A stretch of DNA of 54,001 nt, taken from positions 1 through 54,001 of the forward strand of contig DASZVY010000073.1 in NCBI GenBank assembly GCA_035546855.1. The letters are read 5' to 3'. Position numbers and translations under genes: made by a program. Source of the stretch: Nitrobacter sp035546855. GTDB taxonomy: Bacteria > Pseudomonadota > Alphaproteobacteria > Rhizobiales > Xanthobacteraceae. This document shows, one piece after another, positions 17,452-25,622 of the stretch. Positions within the stretch are counted from its first letter, which is position 1. Each line of letters opens with the position of its first letter. The notes below the pieces were generated by a model, which made no database searches, was not told the origin of the DNA, and saw only the letters and a program-made list of their open reading frames with translations.

Positions 17452-18294
17452 TCAGGCCAGTGTCACGTTGGCCGCGGCCAGCAGGGCCGGAAAGTCATCG
17501 CCCGCAAGAAAGGCATATTCGCGTTCACGTTGATCGGTAAGCGGATCGAGGCTTGCCAATGTGTCGTCGACGAAGCCCGGATGGCACATCACGAGGCCGC
17601 GGTCGGGGAGGCCGTCCAGAAAGCCTTGCAACAGGGGGCCGAATGCGGTGGCCGTCCGGAAATCATAGGCGCCGGCAAAGCCGGGATTGAAGGCGATGCC
17701 GGCTCGCATGGCGCGGCGGCGAAATCCGGCGCTGAGGAAGTCCAGCAGCAGCGCCTTCGGCGCGCCGAGGCGCCGTGCCAGCGGCTGATCGCGTCCGCAC
17801 TGTCGGACCCAGGCCGCGGGCGCGGCCGCCTTGACCGCCGACAGGAACGCGTCGCGGATTTGCGGGAACAACTGCACGTGCTGATGGCCGTCGACATAGG
17901 CGGGCGGGTGGCCGAAGCGCTCGGCGAAGGCCGCAAGCTGGGCTGCAATCTCGGCGCGGATCATCTCGGGGTCGAGCCGCCGCAGCAGGCTGGTGCGCAG
18001 CAATTTCGGCAATGGCGGGAACATGCCGCCGTCGAGCGGGCTGAAATGCATCGTCAGCGGATGGAACGGCGCGGTCAGCGTCACGTGAAGTCCGACCGCG
18101 CAGTCCGCCTGATGGGCGGTGACCGCGTCCAGGGCCGCGACGTTGTCGCGGCCGATCGCCGGCCCGACCATCATGACGGACGTGGCGTTGAGCCGCTTTT
18201 TCGCGATGAGATCGCAAATGGCGCGATTGACGCCCGGACTGATGCCATAGTCGTCCGCGCACAGCCGGACTCGGCGCGGTAAGTTGCCGTTCAT
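17452..18294 (-). CDS. YdjC/ChbG/NaxD-like carbohydrate deacetylase
   Basis: A 280-residue deacetylase of the YdjC superfamily (also called ChbG/HpnK). Metal and catalytic residues are in place: Asp14-Asp15 in CADDYGISPG, His70 in VGLHVTLTAP, and His137/His139 in VDGHQHVQLFPQ. The family removes N-acetyl groups from chitobiose, from hopanoid intermediates (HpnK) and, in Francisella and Bordetella, from undecaprenyl-phosphate GalNAc (NaxD). Its start overlaps the stop of the preceding GT2 gene by four bases, so the two act together; an ArnC/FlmF2-like partner favours the NaxD role. Which N-acetyl sugar it uses is not shown by sequence. Confidence 0.86.
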   Translation of the reverse strand: MNGNLPRRVRLCADDYGISPGVNRAICDLIAKKRLNATSVMMVGPAIGRDNVAALDAVTAHQADCAVGLHVTLTAPFHPLTMHFSPLDGGMFPPLPKLLRTSLLRRLDPEMIRAEIAAQLAAFAERFGHPPAYVDGHQHVQLFPQIRDAFLSAVKAAAPAAWVRQCGRDQPLARRLGAPKALLLDFLSAGFRRRAMRAGIAFNPGFAGAYDFRTATAFGPLLQGFLDGLPDRGLVMCHPGFVDDTLASLDPLTDQREREYAFLAGDDFPALLAAANVTLA

Positions 18295-19334
18295 TCAGCC
18301 GCGGCTCGCGGTGAGTTGTCGGCGGCTTGCCCGTCTTCCGCCTGCTTCACAGCATGTTCAGCGACGAAGTAGATCGGCCGCGCCTTCAGTTCGGAAAGAA
18401 TCTTGCCGATGTATTCGCCGACGATGCCGATCATGAGCAATTGCACGCCGCCGATGGTCATCAGGCCGACCACGATCGAGGGGTAGCCGGGGACGGATTC
18501 GCCCCTGACCCATGTTTCCCAGAGGATCGACAGCCCGAACAGGAACGCTGCGAAGGCCAGCAATAGTCCGAGCAGGCTGGCGAGCCGGAGCGGCGCGACC
18601 GAGAACGAGGTGAGTCCTTCAATCGACAGGCCCAGCAGCCGCGCCGTGTTGAAGGTTGTCATGCCATGCGCGCGCGGCTCGGGCTCGTAGTCGACGCGTA
18701 TCTGGCGGAAGCCGATCCAGCTCGCGAGTCCCTTGAAGAAGCGGTTGCGTTCCGGAAGCTGCCGCAAGGCGGCCACCGCGCGCGGCGAGAGCAGGCGAAA
18801 GTCGCCAGCGTCTTCCGGGATCTTCTGCCGCGCGCCCCAGTTGATCAGGGCGTAGAATCCATGGGCCGCAAAACGTTTCAGAACGGACTCGTTGGTGCGA
18901 TGGGCCTTGGCGGTATAGATCACGTCGTAGCCGTCGGCGATCCAGTAATTGACGAGCCGTTCGACCAGATCGGGCGAATGCTGTCCGTCGCCGTCCATGA
19001 ACAGCAACGCGCCGCGCCGGGCATGGTCCAGCCCTGCCATCAGCGCGGCTTCCTTGCCGAAATTACGCGACAGCGACACCACCTGCACGTCGAGCGATGT
19101 CGCGGGCAGGGCGCGCGCGAGCGCGAGCGTATTGTCGGTGCTGCCGTCATCGACATAGACGACCTCGCAGGCGAGACCGAATCGCTGCTTTAGCTTTGTC
19201 GCCAAATCGCACAGGCGATCGTGCAGCCGTTCGAGACCGGCGGCCTCGTTGTAAACCGGCACGACGATCGACAGTCCCTGCGCGGCGGCAGCGGCGCTTG
19301 CAGGAGGACCGGGAAGGGTGGCGGCCAGCGTCAT
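18291..19334 (-). CDS. GT2 glycosyltransferase, undecaprenyl-phosphate sugar synthase type
   Basis: A 347-residue family 2 glycosyltransferase. The catalytic half has VVPVYNEAAGLERL (nucleotide site), VYVDDGSTDNT, and FMDGDGQHSPDLV (DxD and metal). The C-terminal half has two membrane helices (about 245-270 and 285-310), giving the GtrB/ArnC/FlmF2 shape: an enzyme that moves a sugar from a UDP donor onto undecaprenyl phosphate at the inner membrane. First gene of a two-gene operon with a YdjC deacetylase. Together they could supply an aminosugar lipid donor for lipid A or another envelope glycan. Confidence 0.88.
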   Translation of the reverse strand: MTLAATLPGPPASAAAAAQGLSIVVPVYNEAAGLERLHDRLCDLATKLKQRFGLACEVVYVDDGSTDNTLALARALPATSLDVQVVSLSRNFGKEAALMAGLDHARRGALLFMDGDGQHSPDLVERLVNYWIADGYDVIYTAKAHRTNESVLKRFAAHGFYALINWGARQKIPEDAGDFRLLSPRAVAALRQLPERNRFFKGLASWIGFRQIRVDYEPEPRAHGMTTFNTARLLGLSIEGLTSFSVAPLRLASLLGLLLAFAAFLFGLSILWETWVRGESVPGYPSIVVGLMTIGGVQLLMIGIVGEYIGKILSELKARPIYFVAEHAVKQAEDGQAADNSPRAAAE

Positions 19335-19410
19335 CGATCGGTTCCGGCGTGGTTCATCGCTTTAACGTAAGGAGTGCGGCGGTTGGTCACAACCGCGCCC
19401 CGTGCCTGCT

Positions 19411-20388
19411 TCAGGTTTGAAGGAACGCCTCGAGTTTGGCGAACAGCGGATTTTCACGGTCGAACACATAGTCCAGCGACGCAATCGAGACGGTATCGGC
19501 GCCATGCTCGCGCAGGAAACTGCCGAGCGCGTAGAGCTTGGCGGGCGGACAGTGCAGCGTCACCATGCCGGACGATGTCGGTCCGCCGAACGGCGAGATC
19601 ACGCCGAACCGGCCGTGGGCTTCGGCCAGTAATGCTGCATCGCAACCGGCGAAGCGGGTGCGGACCTCGCGGTATTTGCTGGCGCGGGCGCGCGCCGCGA
19701 TGTGATCGAGGATGATGCGCGCGGTTTCTCGGGCGTCACGCGACCAATCGGCGTTGCGCGACGCAACCAGATTGGCCTGACTGCGCAGGATGACGCCGTC
19801 GTCCAGCACCTTCAGTCCGTTGGCGGCGAGCGTCGCGCCGGTCGTCGTGATGTCGACGATCATCTCGGCGGTTCCGACGGCGGGCGCGCCTTCCGTTGCG
19901 CCCGCGCTCTCGACGATGCGGTAGTCGACAATGCCGTGTGCGGCGAAGAACGTGCGTGTCAAATTGATGTATTTGGTCGCGACCCGCATGCGCCGGTTGT
20001 GCTGGGCGCGGAAGCCGGTGGCGACGTCATCGAGATCGGCCATGGTGCGCACGTCGATCCACGATTGCGGCACGGCGACCACGACGTTGGCGCTGCCGAA
20101 ACCGAGCTGCTCGACCAGCGCGACGCGCTTGTCGGCATCGACGATGCTTTCACGCACCAGATCCTCGCCGGTGACACCGAAATGCACCGCGCCACGCGCG
20201 AGCTGCGAGGCAATCTCGCTCGCGGAAAGATAGGCAATCTCCACATTGTCGAGGCCAGGAATGGTGCCGCGATAATCGCGCGCGCCGCCCGGCTTGGCCA
20301 GCGCGAGGCCGGCGCGGCTGAAAAACGCTTCGGCATTTTCCTGCAGGCGGCCTTTCGAGGGCACCGCCAGAACGAACGGAACCGTCAT
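19411..20388 (-). CDS. hisG: ATP phosphoribosyltransferase catalytic subunit HisG
   Basis: Catalyses the first step of histidine biosynthesis, PRPP + ATP to phosphoribosyl-ATP. The type I PRTase-like start is FVLAVPSKGRLQENAEAFF, and the PRPP loop region is EMIVDITTTGATLAANGLKVL. At 325 residues it is longer than the classical HisZ-dependent short HisG (about 210-230), with additional C-terminal sequence (PFGGPTSSGMVTLHCPPAKL). The gene overlaps hisZ by four bases (ATGA), so both subunits are made together. Feedback by histidine would act through HisZ. Confidence 0.95.
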   Translation of the reverse strand: MTVPFVLAVPSKGRLQENAEAFFSRAGLALAKPGGARDYRGTIPGLDNVEIAYLSASEIASQLARGAVHFGVTGEDLVRESIVDADKRVALVEQLGFGSANVVVAVPQSWIDVRTMADLDDVATGFRAQHNRRMRVATKYINLTRTFFAAHGIVDYRIVESAGATEGAPAVGTAEMIVDITTTGATLAANGLKVLDDGVILRSQANLVASRNADWSRDARETARIILDHIAARARASKYREVRTRFAGCDAALLAEAHGRFGVISPFGGPTSSGMVTLHCPPAKLYALGSFLREHGADTVSIASLDYVFDRENPLFAKLEAFLQT

Positions 20389-21539
20389 GGCGTGCTCCCG
20401 GTCATGGTGCGGGCGACCCGTGTCAGCGCCTCGATCCAGATCGAGAAGCCCACCGCGGGTATCGGCGTGCTCGCGCCGAGTTGAGTCATCAGCCCGTCAT
20501 AGCGGCCGCCGGCGACCAACGGTTCGTCGCCGTTGCCCTTGCGATGCAGTTCGAACTCGAAGCCGGTGTAATAGTCGACGCCGCGGCCGAACGCGGTGGC
20601 GAAGTTGACCGCGGCGGTGTCGATGCCCCGCGCGGCCATGAAACCGATACGGCTTTCGAACTGGTCGATTGCGGCGTGAATATCGAGTTTGGCGTCGGCG
20701 GCGAGGGCGCGCAGTTGTCCAAGCGCGTCGTCCGGATCGCCGGATATGGCGAGGAAACGCTTGATGATGGCCAGCGCATCGCGCGGCAACGCGCCGCCCT
20801 TGAGCGTCGACTGTTCCAGAAAACGATCGGCGATTTCCGAAACGCTGCGGCCTCCGACGTTGGTGGCGCCGGCGATCGACATCAGGTCGGTGACGAGCGC
20901 CAGCGCAGCTTTGCGGTCTGAGCCGGCGAGGGCTGCGAGCACGCCTTCGTATTCGTTGTTGCCGGGCGCGAGGGTCAGCCGCTCGATGTCCTGGACCAGC
21001 GACACCTTGCGGTTGAAATCCTTGATCAGGCGCCGCCGCCAGACCGGATAAAGGTCGAGCGCATCGATCAGCGCGGTGAACAGCGCGACGTCGCCGGTGC
21101 GGATGTCGATGTCGGTCAGGCCGAAGGCCGCGGTCGCCTCGAGGCCGAGCGCAAGCATCTCGGCATCGGCGGCGGCGCGGTCCGGGCGTCCGAAGGACTC
21201 GATCCCGGCTTGCAGGAATTCGCTGGGCCGGCCGCTGCGATAGCGGAACACCGGCCCGAGGTAGCAAAACCCGGCCGGCTGTCCGGCGCGGCTCGAGGCC
21301 AGGTAGTCGCGCGCGACCGGAATGGTGAGATCGGGACGCAGGCAAAGTTCTTCGCCGCGGAGGTCGGTGGTCTGGTAGAGGCTCTTGCGGATATCCTCCC
21401 CGGACAGATCGAGGAAAGGCTCGGCAGGCTGCAGGATCGGCGGCTCGGCCTTGGCGTAGCCTGCCTGCGCGAACGACGACAGCAGCGCGTCCGCCCAGGA
21501 GGCGGAAGCGGCGACGTTCGGGGGAGCGGTCTGGCTCAT
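20385..21539 (-). CDS. hisZ: ATP phosphoribosyltransferase regulatory subunit HisZ
   Basis: A histidyl-tRNA-synthetase-like protein without aminoacylation activity that activates HisG. Class II synthetase motifs are recognisable: QPAEPFLDLSGEDIRKSLYQTTDLRGEELCLRPDLT in the motif 1-2 region, GFCYLGPVFRYRSGRPSEF (motif 2), and VAGGRYDGLMTQLG (motif 3). No anticodon-binding domain follows, as expected for HisZ. The ATG at 21539 has GGAT eight bases ahead; an ATG four codons upstream lacks any ribosome binding site. The rsmE gene lies 230 bases upstream. Confidence 0.93.
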   Translation of the reverse strand: MSQTAPPNVAASASWADALLSSFAQAGYAKAEPPILQPAEPFLDLSGEDIRKSLYQTTDLRGEELCLRPDLTIPVARDYLASSRAGQPAGFCYLGPVFRYRSGRPSEFLQAGIESFGRPDRAAADAEMLALGLEATAAFGLTDIDIRTGDVALFTALIDALDLYPVWRRRLIKDFNRKVSLVQDIERLTLAPGNNEYEGVLAALAGSDRKAALALVTDLMSIAGATNVGGRSVSEIADRFLEQSTLKGGALPRDALAIIKRFLAISGDPDDALGQLRALAADAKLDIHAAIDQFESRIGFMAARGIDTAAVNFATAFGRGVDYYTGFEFELHRKGNGDEPLVAGGRYDGLMTQLGASTPIPAVGFSIWIEALTRVARTMTGSTP

Positions 21540-21773
21540 CGCAGGATCCATGAATTCAGAACGTCACAGGTCATCGGTCTGGTGGCTGCGTTTTGACGCA
21601 AGTATTTGAAAAAGATGGAAATTTTGTTTTGTTCGCCGATGCCTCTCCGATGAGGGGCAGTCCGGGAACGGATTTCCGCCGAATTCGCGCACCGCCTTAG
21701 CACGGCGATCCCGCAGTTTCGACCGGGATTGCCTGAATCGCTTAATGAGTTGCCGGGATTGGAGCCGGCTGGA

Positions 21774-22529
21774 TCAGGGCCTCGGGCTCCAATCCCCCAG
21801 GATGCCCTGGACCAGCGCCAGGGCTGCCACGGCCGCGGTATCCGCCCGGAGGATCCGCGGGCCCAGCGCCAGCCGCAAAGAGCGGGGCTGTCGGAGCAAG
21901 GTTGCGCGCTCCTCATCGGTGAACCCGCCCTCGGGGCCGACCAGCACGTCGATGCCGGCGGAAGCGTCAGCGCGGACCTGCGCAAGGGCCGCTGTCGGGT
22001 CCGCCGTTTCGGCGGCTTCGTCGCAGAACGCCAGCAGGCGGCTCTGCCCGCGCTGGCCGAGCCAGCGCTCCAGCGGGACCGGCTCCGCGACCGCAGCCAG
22101 GCTCAGGATGCCGCACTGCTCGGCCGCCTCGATCACGTTGGCGCGCATGCGCTCGGTGTTGACCCGGGAGACCTGGGTCAAGCGCGTCAGCACCGGCTGC
22201 AGAGCGGATGCGCCCATCTCCACCGCCTTCTGCACCATGTAGTCAAGGCGGGCATGCTTCAGCGGCGCGAATACGCAGGCGATATCCGGCAGGCGATCCT
22301 GCGGACGGGTTTGGAAGCCTATGTCCAGTTCGTCGGCGCGCTTGCGCCCGGCGATGACTGCGGCCCATTCGCCATCCCGCCCGTTGAACACCAGAACGCG
22401 ATCGCCTTGGCGCAGGCGCAACACGTTGCCGAGATAGTTGCTCTGCTGACGGTCGAGCGAGACATGCAACCCGGCTGCGAGCGGCGTATCGACGAACAGG
22501 CGCGGACTGCGGAAATCGATCTCCGGCAT
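21774..22529 (-). CDS. rsmE: 16S rRNA m3U1498 methyltransferase RsmE
   Basis: A SPOUT methyltransferase of 251 residues that methylates U1498 of 16S rRNA in the 30S decoding region. The N-terminal PUA-like domain includes SNYLGNVLRLRQGDRVLVFNG; the SPOUT knot contains AVEMGASALQPVLTRLTQV, LVGPEGGFTDEE (cofactor loop) and LALGPRILRADTAAVAAL. Full length; ATG at 22529. Long untranslated DNA with palindromes lies upstream. Confidence 0.95.
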   Translation of the reverse strand: MPEIDFRSPRLFVDTPLAAGLHVSLDRQQSNYLGNVLRLRQGDRVLVFNGRDGEWAAVIAGRKRADELDIGFQTRPQDRLPDIACVFAPLKHARLDYMVQKAVEMGASALQPVLTRLTQVSRVNTERMRANVIEAAEQCGILSLAAVAEPVPLERWLGQRGQSRLLAFCDEAAETADPTAALAQVRADASAGIDVLVGPEGGFTDEERATLLRQPRSLRLALGPRILRADTAAVAALALVQGILGDWSPRP

Positions 22530-22581
22530 CGCTGCGGTTCCCTCCGGTGCCGGCCGGTTCTAGAACAAAAGCGTGTAATTA

Positions 22582-22738
22582 CCAGTGTGGTGGTTCAGAA
22601 ACTCGCTTCATGCCCCGGCCATGTTCCGCAAGCGGACTTCTGAACCCAAACCACGCTGGAATCATGGGTTTCTGCTGTCCTTCCGAATGTGTTCGCGGCG
22701 CAGGCCGCTGCATCATGAGGCGAACCTCGGATTCGGAA
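22582..22738. repeat. Two imperfect palindromic elements in the rsmE upstream gap
   Basis: The 343 bases between rsmE and the gene at 22873 hold no gene but two inverted repeats. First: CCAGTGTGGTGGTTCAGAA (22582-22600) against TTCTGAACCCAAACCACGCTGG (22638-22659). Second: TTCCGAATGTGTTCGC (22681-22696) against GCGAACCTCGGATTCGGAA (22720-22738). Each could fold into a stem with a short loop. They look like small dispersed intergenic elements; a role as promoter or terminator is not evident. Confidence 0.6.
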
Positions 22739-22872
22739 CACGGAGCCCGGCGCGGCCATGCGTCGCGTTATTGCCTGATTCCACGGGTTGTTAAGATACG
22801 GCGGGAATCGTAGAACGCCCGATTATGGAAAGTCTTTCGCGGCGAAGGGCTTCGGGGAGCGTGGCCGGAGAA

Positions 22873-23631
22873 ATGCCTGTGACCATCCGACGTGGAGTTG
22901 TCCCGCTGGCGGCCCTTGCTCTTCTCGCTTGTGCCGCTGCAGCCCATGCGCAAGGCGCGTTTCCCGCGCCGTTGCCCAATGGTGCGACGGGCACTGCCAA
23001 TGATCCCGCGTTTCCGCCAGTCAGGGGCAGCGTCGGGACCGTCAACGATCCCGCGTTTCCGCCGGTGCGAGGAGGCGCACCGCAGCGCGCGGCCGCAGAT
23101 CCGGCGTTTCCGCCGGTCAACGGCGCCGCGCCACGGGCTTCGGTCGGGGCGCCGGCTTCCTTCCCGGCCAACGGCGCCGCGCCTGTTGCCGGCGCTGGCT
23201 TCGGTGCGCCGCCCGCTCCTCCGCCCGGCGCGGAAGATTGCATGAAGCGGTTCACGCCGCTGCGGGAAGAGGCGGAGCGGCGCGGCAAGTTGATCCAGGC
23301 TGCCAACAAGCGGCATGCGCCCCCCGGTGAAGCGTGCAAGCTGATCGGCGAGTATTCGCGGTCGGAATACAAGATGCTGAAGTTCGTGGAAACGAATCAG
23401 CAGAAGTGCGGAATCCCGGTGCAGGTGGCCTCTCAAATCAAGACCAACCACAAGGGAACCGAGACGCTGCTACAAAAAGTCTGCGCGATTGCGAAACAGG
23501 CGGAGCAGCGCGGCCCTGCGGGTCCCAGTCTGTCCGACGTGCTGGGATCGACGGCCGCCCCCGAGGCGAGCGTCACCAAGAAAGGTGGCAGTACGTTCGA
23601 TACCTTGAGCGGCAACGTCCTCACACGATGA
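22873..23631 (+). CDS. Secreted protein with tandem DPAFPPV repeats
   Basis: I do not know this 252-residue protein by name. A signal peptide (about residues 1-27, ALLACAAAAHAQ) sends it to the periplasm. Then follow imperfect tandem repeats built on NDPAFPPVRG: ANDPAFPPVRG, VNDPAFPPVRG, ADPAFPPVNG and ASFPANG, within about residues 40-110, Pro/Gly/Ala-rich and disordered. The C-terminal half (from PGAEDCMKRFTPL) is helical with four spaced cysteines (DCM, EACKL, QKCGI, KVCAI), a conserved-looking folded domain that could form two disulfides. GGAG precedes ATG 22873. ubiA starts 11 bases after the stop, so they may share a transcript. Confidence 0.8.
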   Translation: MPVTIRRGVVPLAALALLACAAAAHAQGAFPAPLPNGATGTANDPAFPPVRGSVGTVNDPAFPPVRGGAPQRAAADPAFPPVNGAAPRASVGAPASFPANGAAPVAGAGFGAPPAPPPGAEDCMKRFTPLREEAERRGKLIQAANKRHAPPGEACKLIGEYSRSEYKMLKFVETNQQKCGIPVQVASQIKTNHKGTETLLQKVCAIAKQAEQRGPAGPSLSDVLGSTAAPEASVTKKGGSTFDTLSGNVLTR

Positions 23632-23641
23632 CAGGTCATCG

Positions 23642-24574
23642 ATGAGCGGTGCAACAGCCCGTGTCGCCGATGCAACCGGCAACTGGGTCGACACCCATGC
23701 GCCGTTGTGGTCGCGGCCTTATCTGAGATTGTCACGCTTCGACCGGCCGATCGGGTCATGGCTGTTGTTGATGCCGTGCTGGTGGTCGGCGGCGCTGGCG
23801 GCCGGCGTTGCCCGTCACGTCAGCCAGCTTCCGCTGGTTATCGTGCTGTTTTTCATCGGCGCGTTCATGATGCGCGGTGCGGGCTGTACGTGGAATGATA
23901 TTACGGACCGCCATCTCGACGCACAGGTGGATCGCACGCGGTCGCGGCCGATACCTGCAGGTCAGGTCAGCGTGAGGCAGGCTGCGGCGTTCCTCGTCCT
24001 GCAGGCGCTGGTCGGGCTGGCGGTTCTGCTGCAGTTCAACCGGTTCGCGGTCGCGATGGGCATCGCGTCGCTTCTCATCGTCGCGGTCTACCCGTTCATG
24101 AAGCGGATCACCTACTGGCCGCAGATCGTGCTCGGCCTCGCCTTTTCGTGGGGCGCGCTGATGGGGTTCGCGGTGGAGTTCGGCCGTGTCGGCCTGCCGG
24201 CGCTGATCCTCTATGCCGGGTCGATCTCGTGGGTGATCGGTTACGACACCATCTACGCACATCAGGACACTGAGGACGACGCGCTTGTCGGCATCAAATC
24301 GACGGCGCTGCTGTTCGGTGAGCGCACGCGTCCGATGCTGTCGGCGTTCTATGCGCTCGCGACCGTGTTGATCGGGCTGGCTCTTTGGTTCGCCGGCGCG
24401 ACGTGGCCGGCGTGGCTCGGTCTTGCGGCGTTCGCCGCGCATCTGGTTTCGCAAGTCGTGCGGATCGATATCCACGATCCGGCGCTGTGCCTGCGACTGT
24501 TCAAGTCGAACCGGGACGCCGGGCTCTTGCTGTTCGCAGGTCTGCTCGCCGACGCACTATTGCGTGCGCTATGA
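23642..24574 (+). CDS. ubiA: 4-hydroxybenzoate polyprenyltransferase UbiA
   Basis: An integral membrane prenyltransferase (310 residues, about eight or nine helices) that joins the polyprenyl chain to 4-hydroxybenzoate in ubiquinone synthesis. The two Asp-rich magnesium-diphosphate motifs are NDITDRHLD (85-93) and DTIYAHQDTEDD (about 205-216), and the aromatic-substrate region has SRFDRPIGSWLLLMPCWW. Length is usual. It follows the secreted-protein gene closely and converges on a small gene on the other strand. Confidence 0.95.
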   Translation: MSGATARVADATGNWVDTHAPLWSRPYLRLSRFDRPIGSWLLLMPCWWSAALAAGVARHVSQLPLVIVLFFIGAFMMRGAGCTWNDITDRHLDAQVDRTRSRPIPAGQVSVRQAAAFLVLQALVGLAVLLQFNRFAVAMGIASLLIVAVYPFMKRITYWPQIVLGLAFSWGALMGFAVEFGRVGLPALILYAGSISWVIGYDTIYAHQDTEDDALVGIKSTALLFGERTRPMLSAFYALATVLIGLALWFAGATWPAWLGLAAFAAHLVSQVVRIDIHDPALCLRLFKSNRDAGLLLFAGLLADALLRAL

Positions 24575-24585
24575 CGCGATGATGT

Positions 24586-24786
24586 TCATGGCTTTGTTTT
24601 GATGCAGATTGGGTCGCCTTTGGGTTGGGGCGCGCAAGACCAGCCGGGACCGAACCCGGTGTTGGGTTTCAAGATAGAAGGGTATGGATACCTGAGCGAA
24701 GCGTACACCAGCGCGCAGCTTAGCACGATCATTACGACCGCGATCAATGCGTCCTTGCGTGTTGGCGGAAGCCAGGGCCATCTCAT
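24586..24786 (-). CDS. Small single-pass membrane protein, unknown
   Basis: A 66-residue frame with a convincing membrane helix at residues 13-31 (ALIAVVMIVLSCALVYASL), basic residues before it, and a short exported tail ending GFGPGWSCAPQPKGDPICIKTKP-like, in which two cysteines nine apart (SC...IC) could form a disulfide. I recall similar short proteins annotated as hypothetical in Bradyrhizobium relatives. The gene lies between ubiA and the DUF6101 gene and is compact. It might still be chance coding. Confidence 0.55.
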   Translation of the reverse strand: MRWPWLPPTRKDALIAVVMIVLSCALVYASLRYPYPSILKPNTGFGPGWSCAPQPKGDPICIKTKP

Positions 24787-24827
24787 CGTAGGGTAGCTTA
24801 TAGCCTGACCTAGTGATTGGGATAGTT

Positions 24828-25349
24828 CTAGGTTCGCGCGATGATCTCGCGCTCGCCGCGATAGCTGGCGGGCGGATTGAGCAGGTCGCCGGCTCGCCGT
24901 CGCACCAGGAATTTCGGGCGTCGCTGGCTCACCGCATTGCGCCGCCGCCGCCGTGGCGCCGGGTCGCGCTCGTCGTCATGCAACTGCGGAAGGGCGAGGA
25001 GTTCGCTCCATGTCTGCGAGGCCGTTTCGACTTCGGTGGTATCCGTCGTCACCAGAAGCGGGATCGACAACGATGGATCGCGGTGAAGCAGAAGCAGCAT
25101 CCGCTCCTCGCCGCATTGACGTTCGGCGATGCCGATGAAGTCGCTGACGCGCACGTTGATCGCCATTCGCATGCCGCTGACGGCCCGGCGCAGCACGACA
25201 CGCTCGCGATGAAGTTCGATGCGGCGGACGCCGCCGTCAGCGCGCGTGTCGCGCGCTTCGAAGCTGACGGGCAGAGAGAGAGGGTCGAGCCGCAGTGCGC
25301 GGCCCGACCCGGCGGGATTGTCCCCGCTTGTTGATGTTTGACGCCTCAA
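24828..25349 (-). CDS. DUF6101 family protein
   Basis: A 173-residue protein found, as far as I know, mainly in Bradyrhizobium relatives. The conserved part (about 18-110: RALRLDPLSLPVSFEARDTRADGGVRRIELHRERVVLRR) looks like a small beta domain; the middle includes LLLLHRDPSLSIPLLV, and the tail is Arg-rich (PAPRRRRRNAV). No signal peptide or membrane helix. The function is unknown. Single gene. Confidence 0.8.
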   Translation of the reverse strand: MRRQTSTSGDNPAGSGRALRLDPLSLPVSFEARDTRADGGVRRIELHRERVVLRRAVSGMRMAINVRVSDFIGIAERQCGEERMLLLLHRDPSLSIPLLVTTDTTEVETASQTWSELLALPQLHDDERDPAPRRRRRNAVSQRRPKFLVRRRAGDLLNPPASYRGEREIIART

Positions 25350-25468
25350 GGTCTCGGTCTCCCCGCCGGGATTATGCTCCCGGTCGATGGCGCGAGCATG
25401 CCAGAGTGCGGTCCGGATTCACTTAAAAAGGCTGGTTAATCGAAGGTACCTGCCGCTGCATTTGCCCG

Positions 25469-25511
25469 CATGATTGATAGACCCTTGGCCGACATGATTG
25501 ATGGGACCTTG
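25469..25511. repeat. Short direct repeat
   Basis: CATGATTGATAGACCCTTG (25469-25487) and CATGATTGATGGGACCTTG (25493-25511) agree at 16 of 19 bases and are head to tail with a five-base gap, within the AT-richer spacer before tldE. It may be two binding sites of a regulator or debris of an insertion. Confidence 0.4.
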
Positions 25512-25622
25512 CCGTATCAGGGAAATTCTTCAGTTTCCGCGCCATCGGGTGCTTGAAGTCCGCGTCAAATGGGATCATTTCATGGGTCCCACGGTTTTCA
25601 TGCAAGCTCCGGGATTTTGTTC

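Noticed and set aside
20385..21773. Histidine attenuator before hisZ
   Set aside because: No run of His codons or terminator/antiterminator pair found in the 230 bases between rsmE and hisZ.
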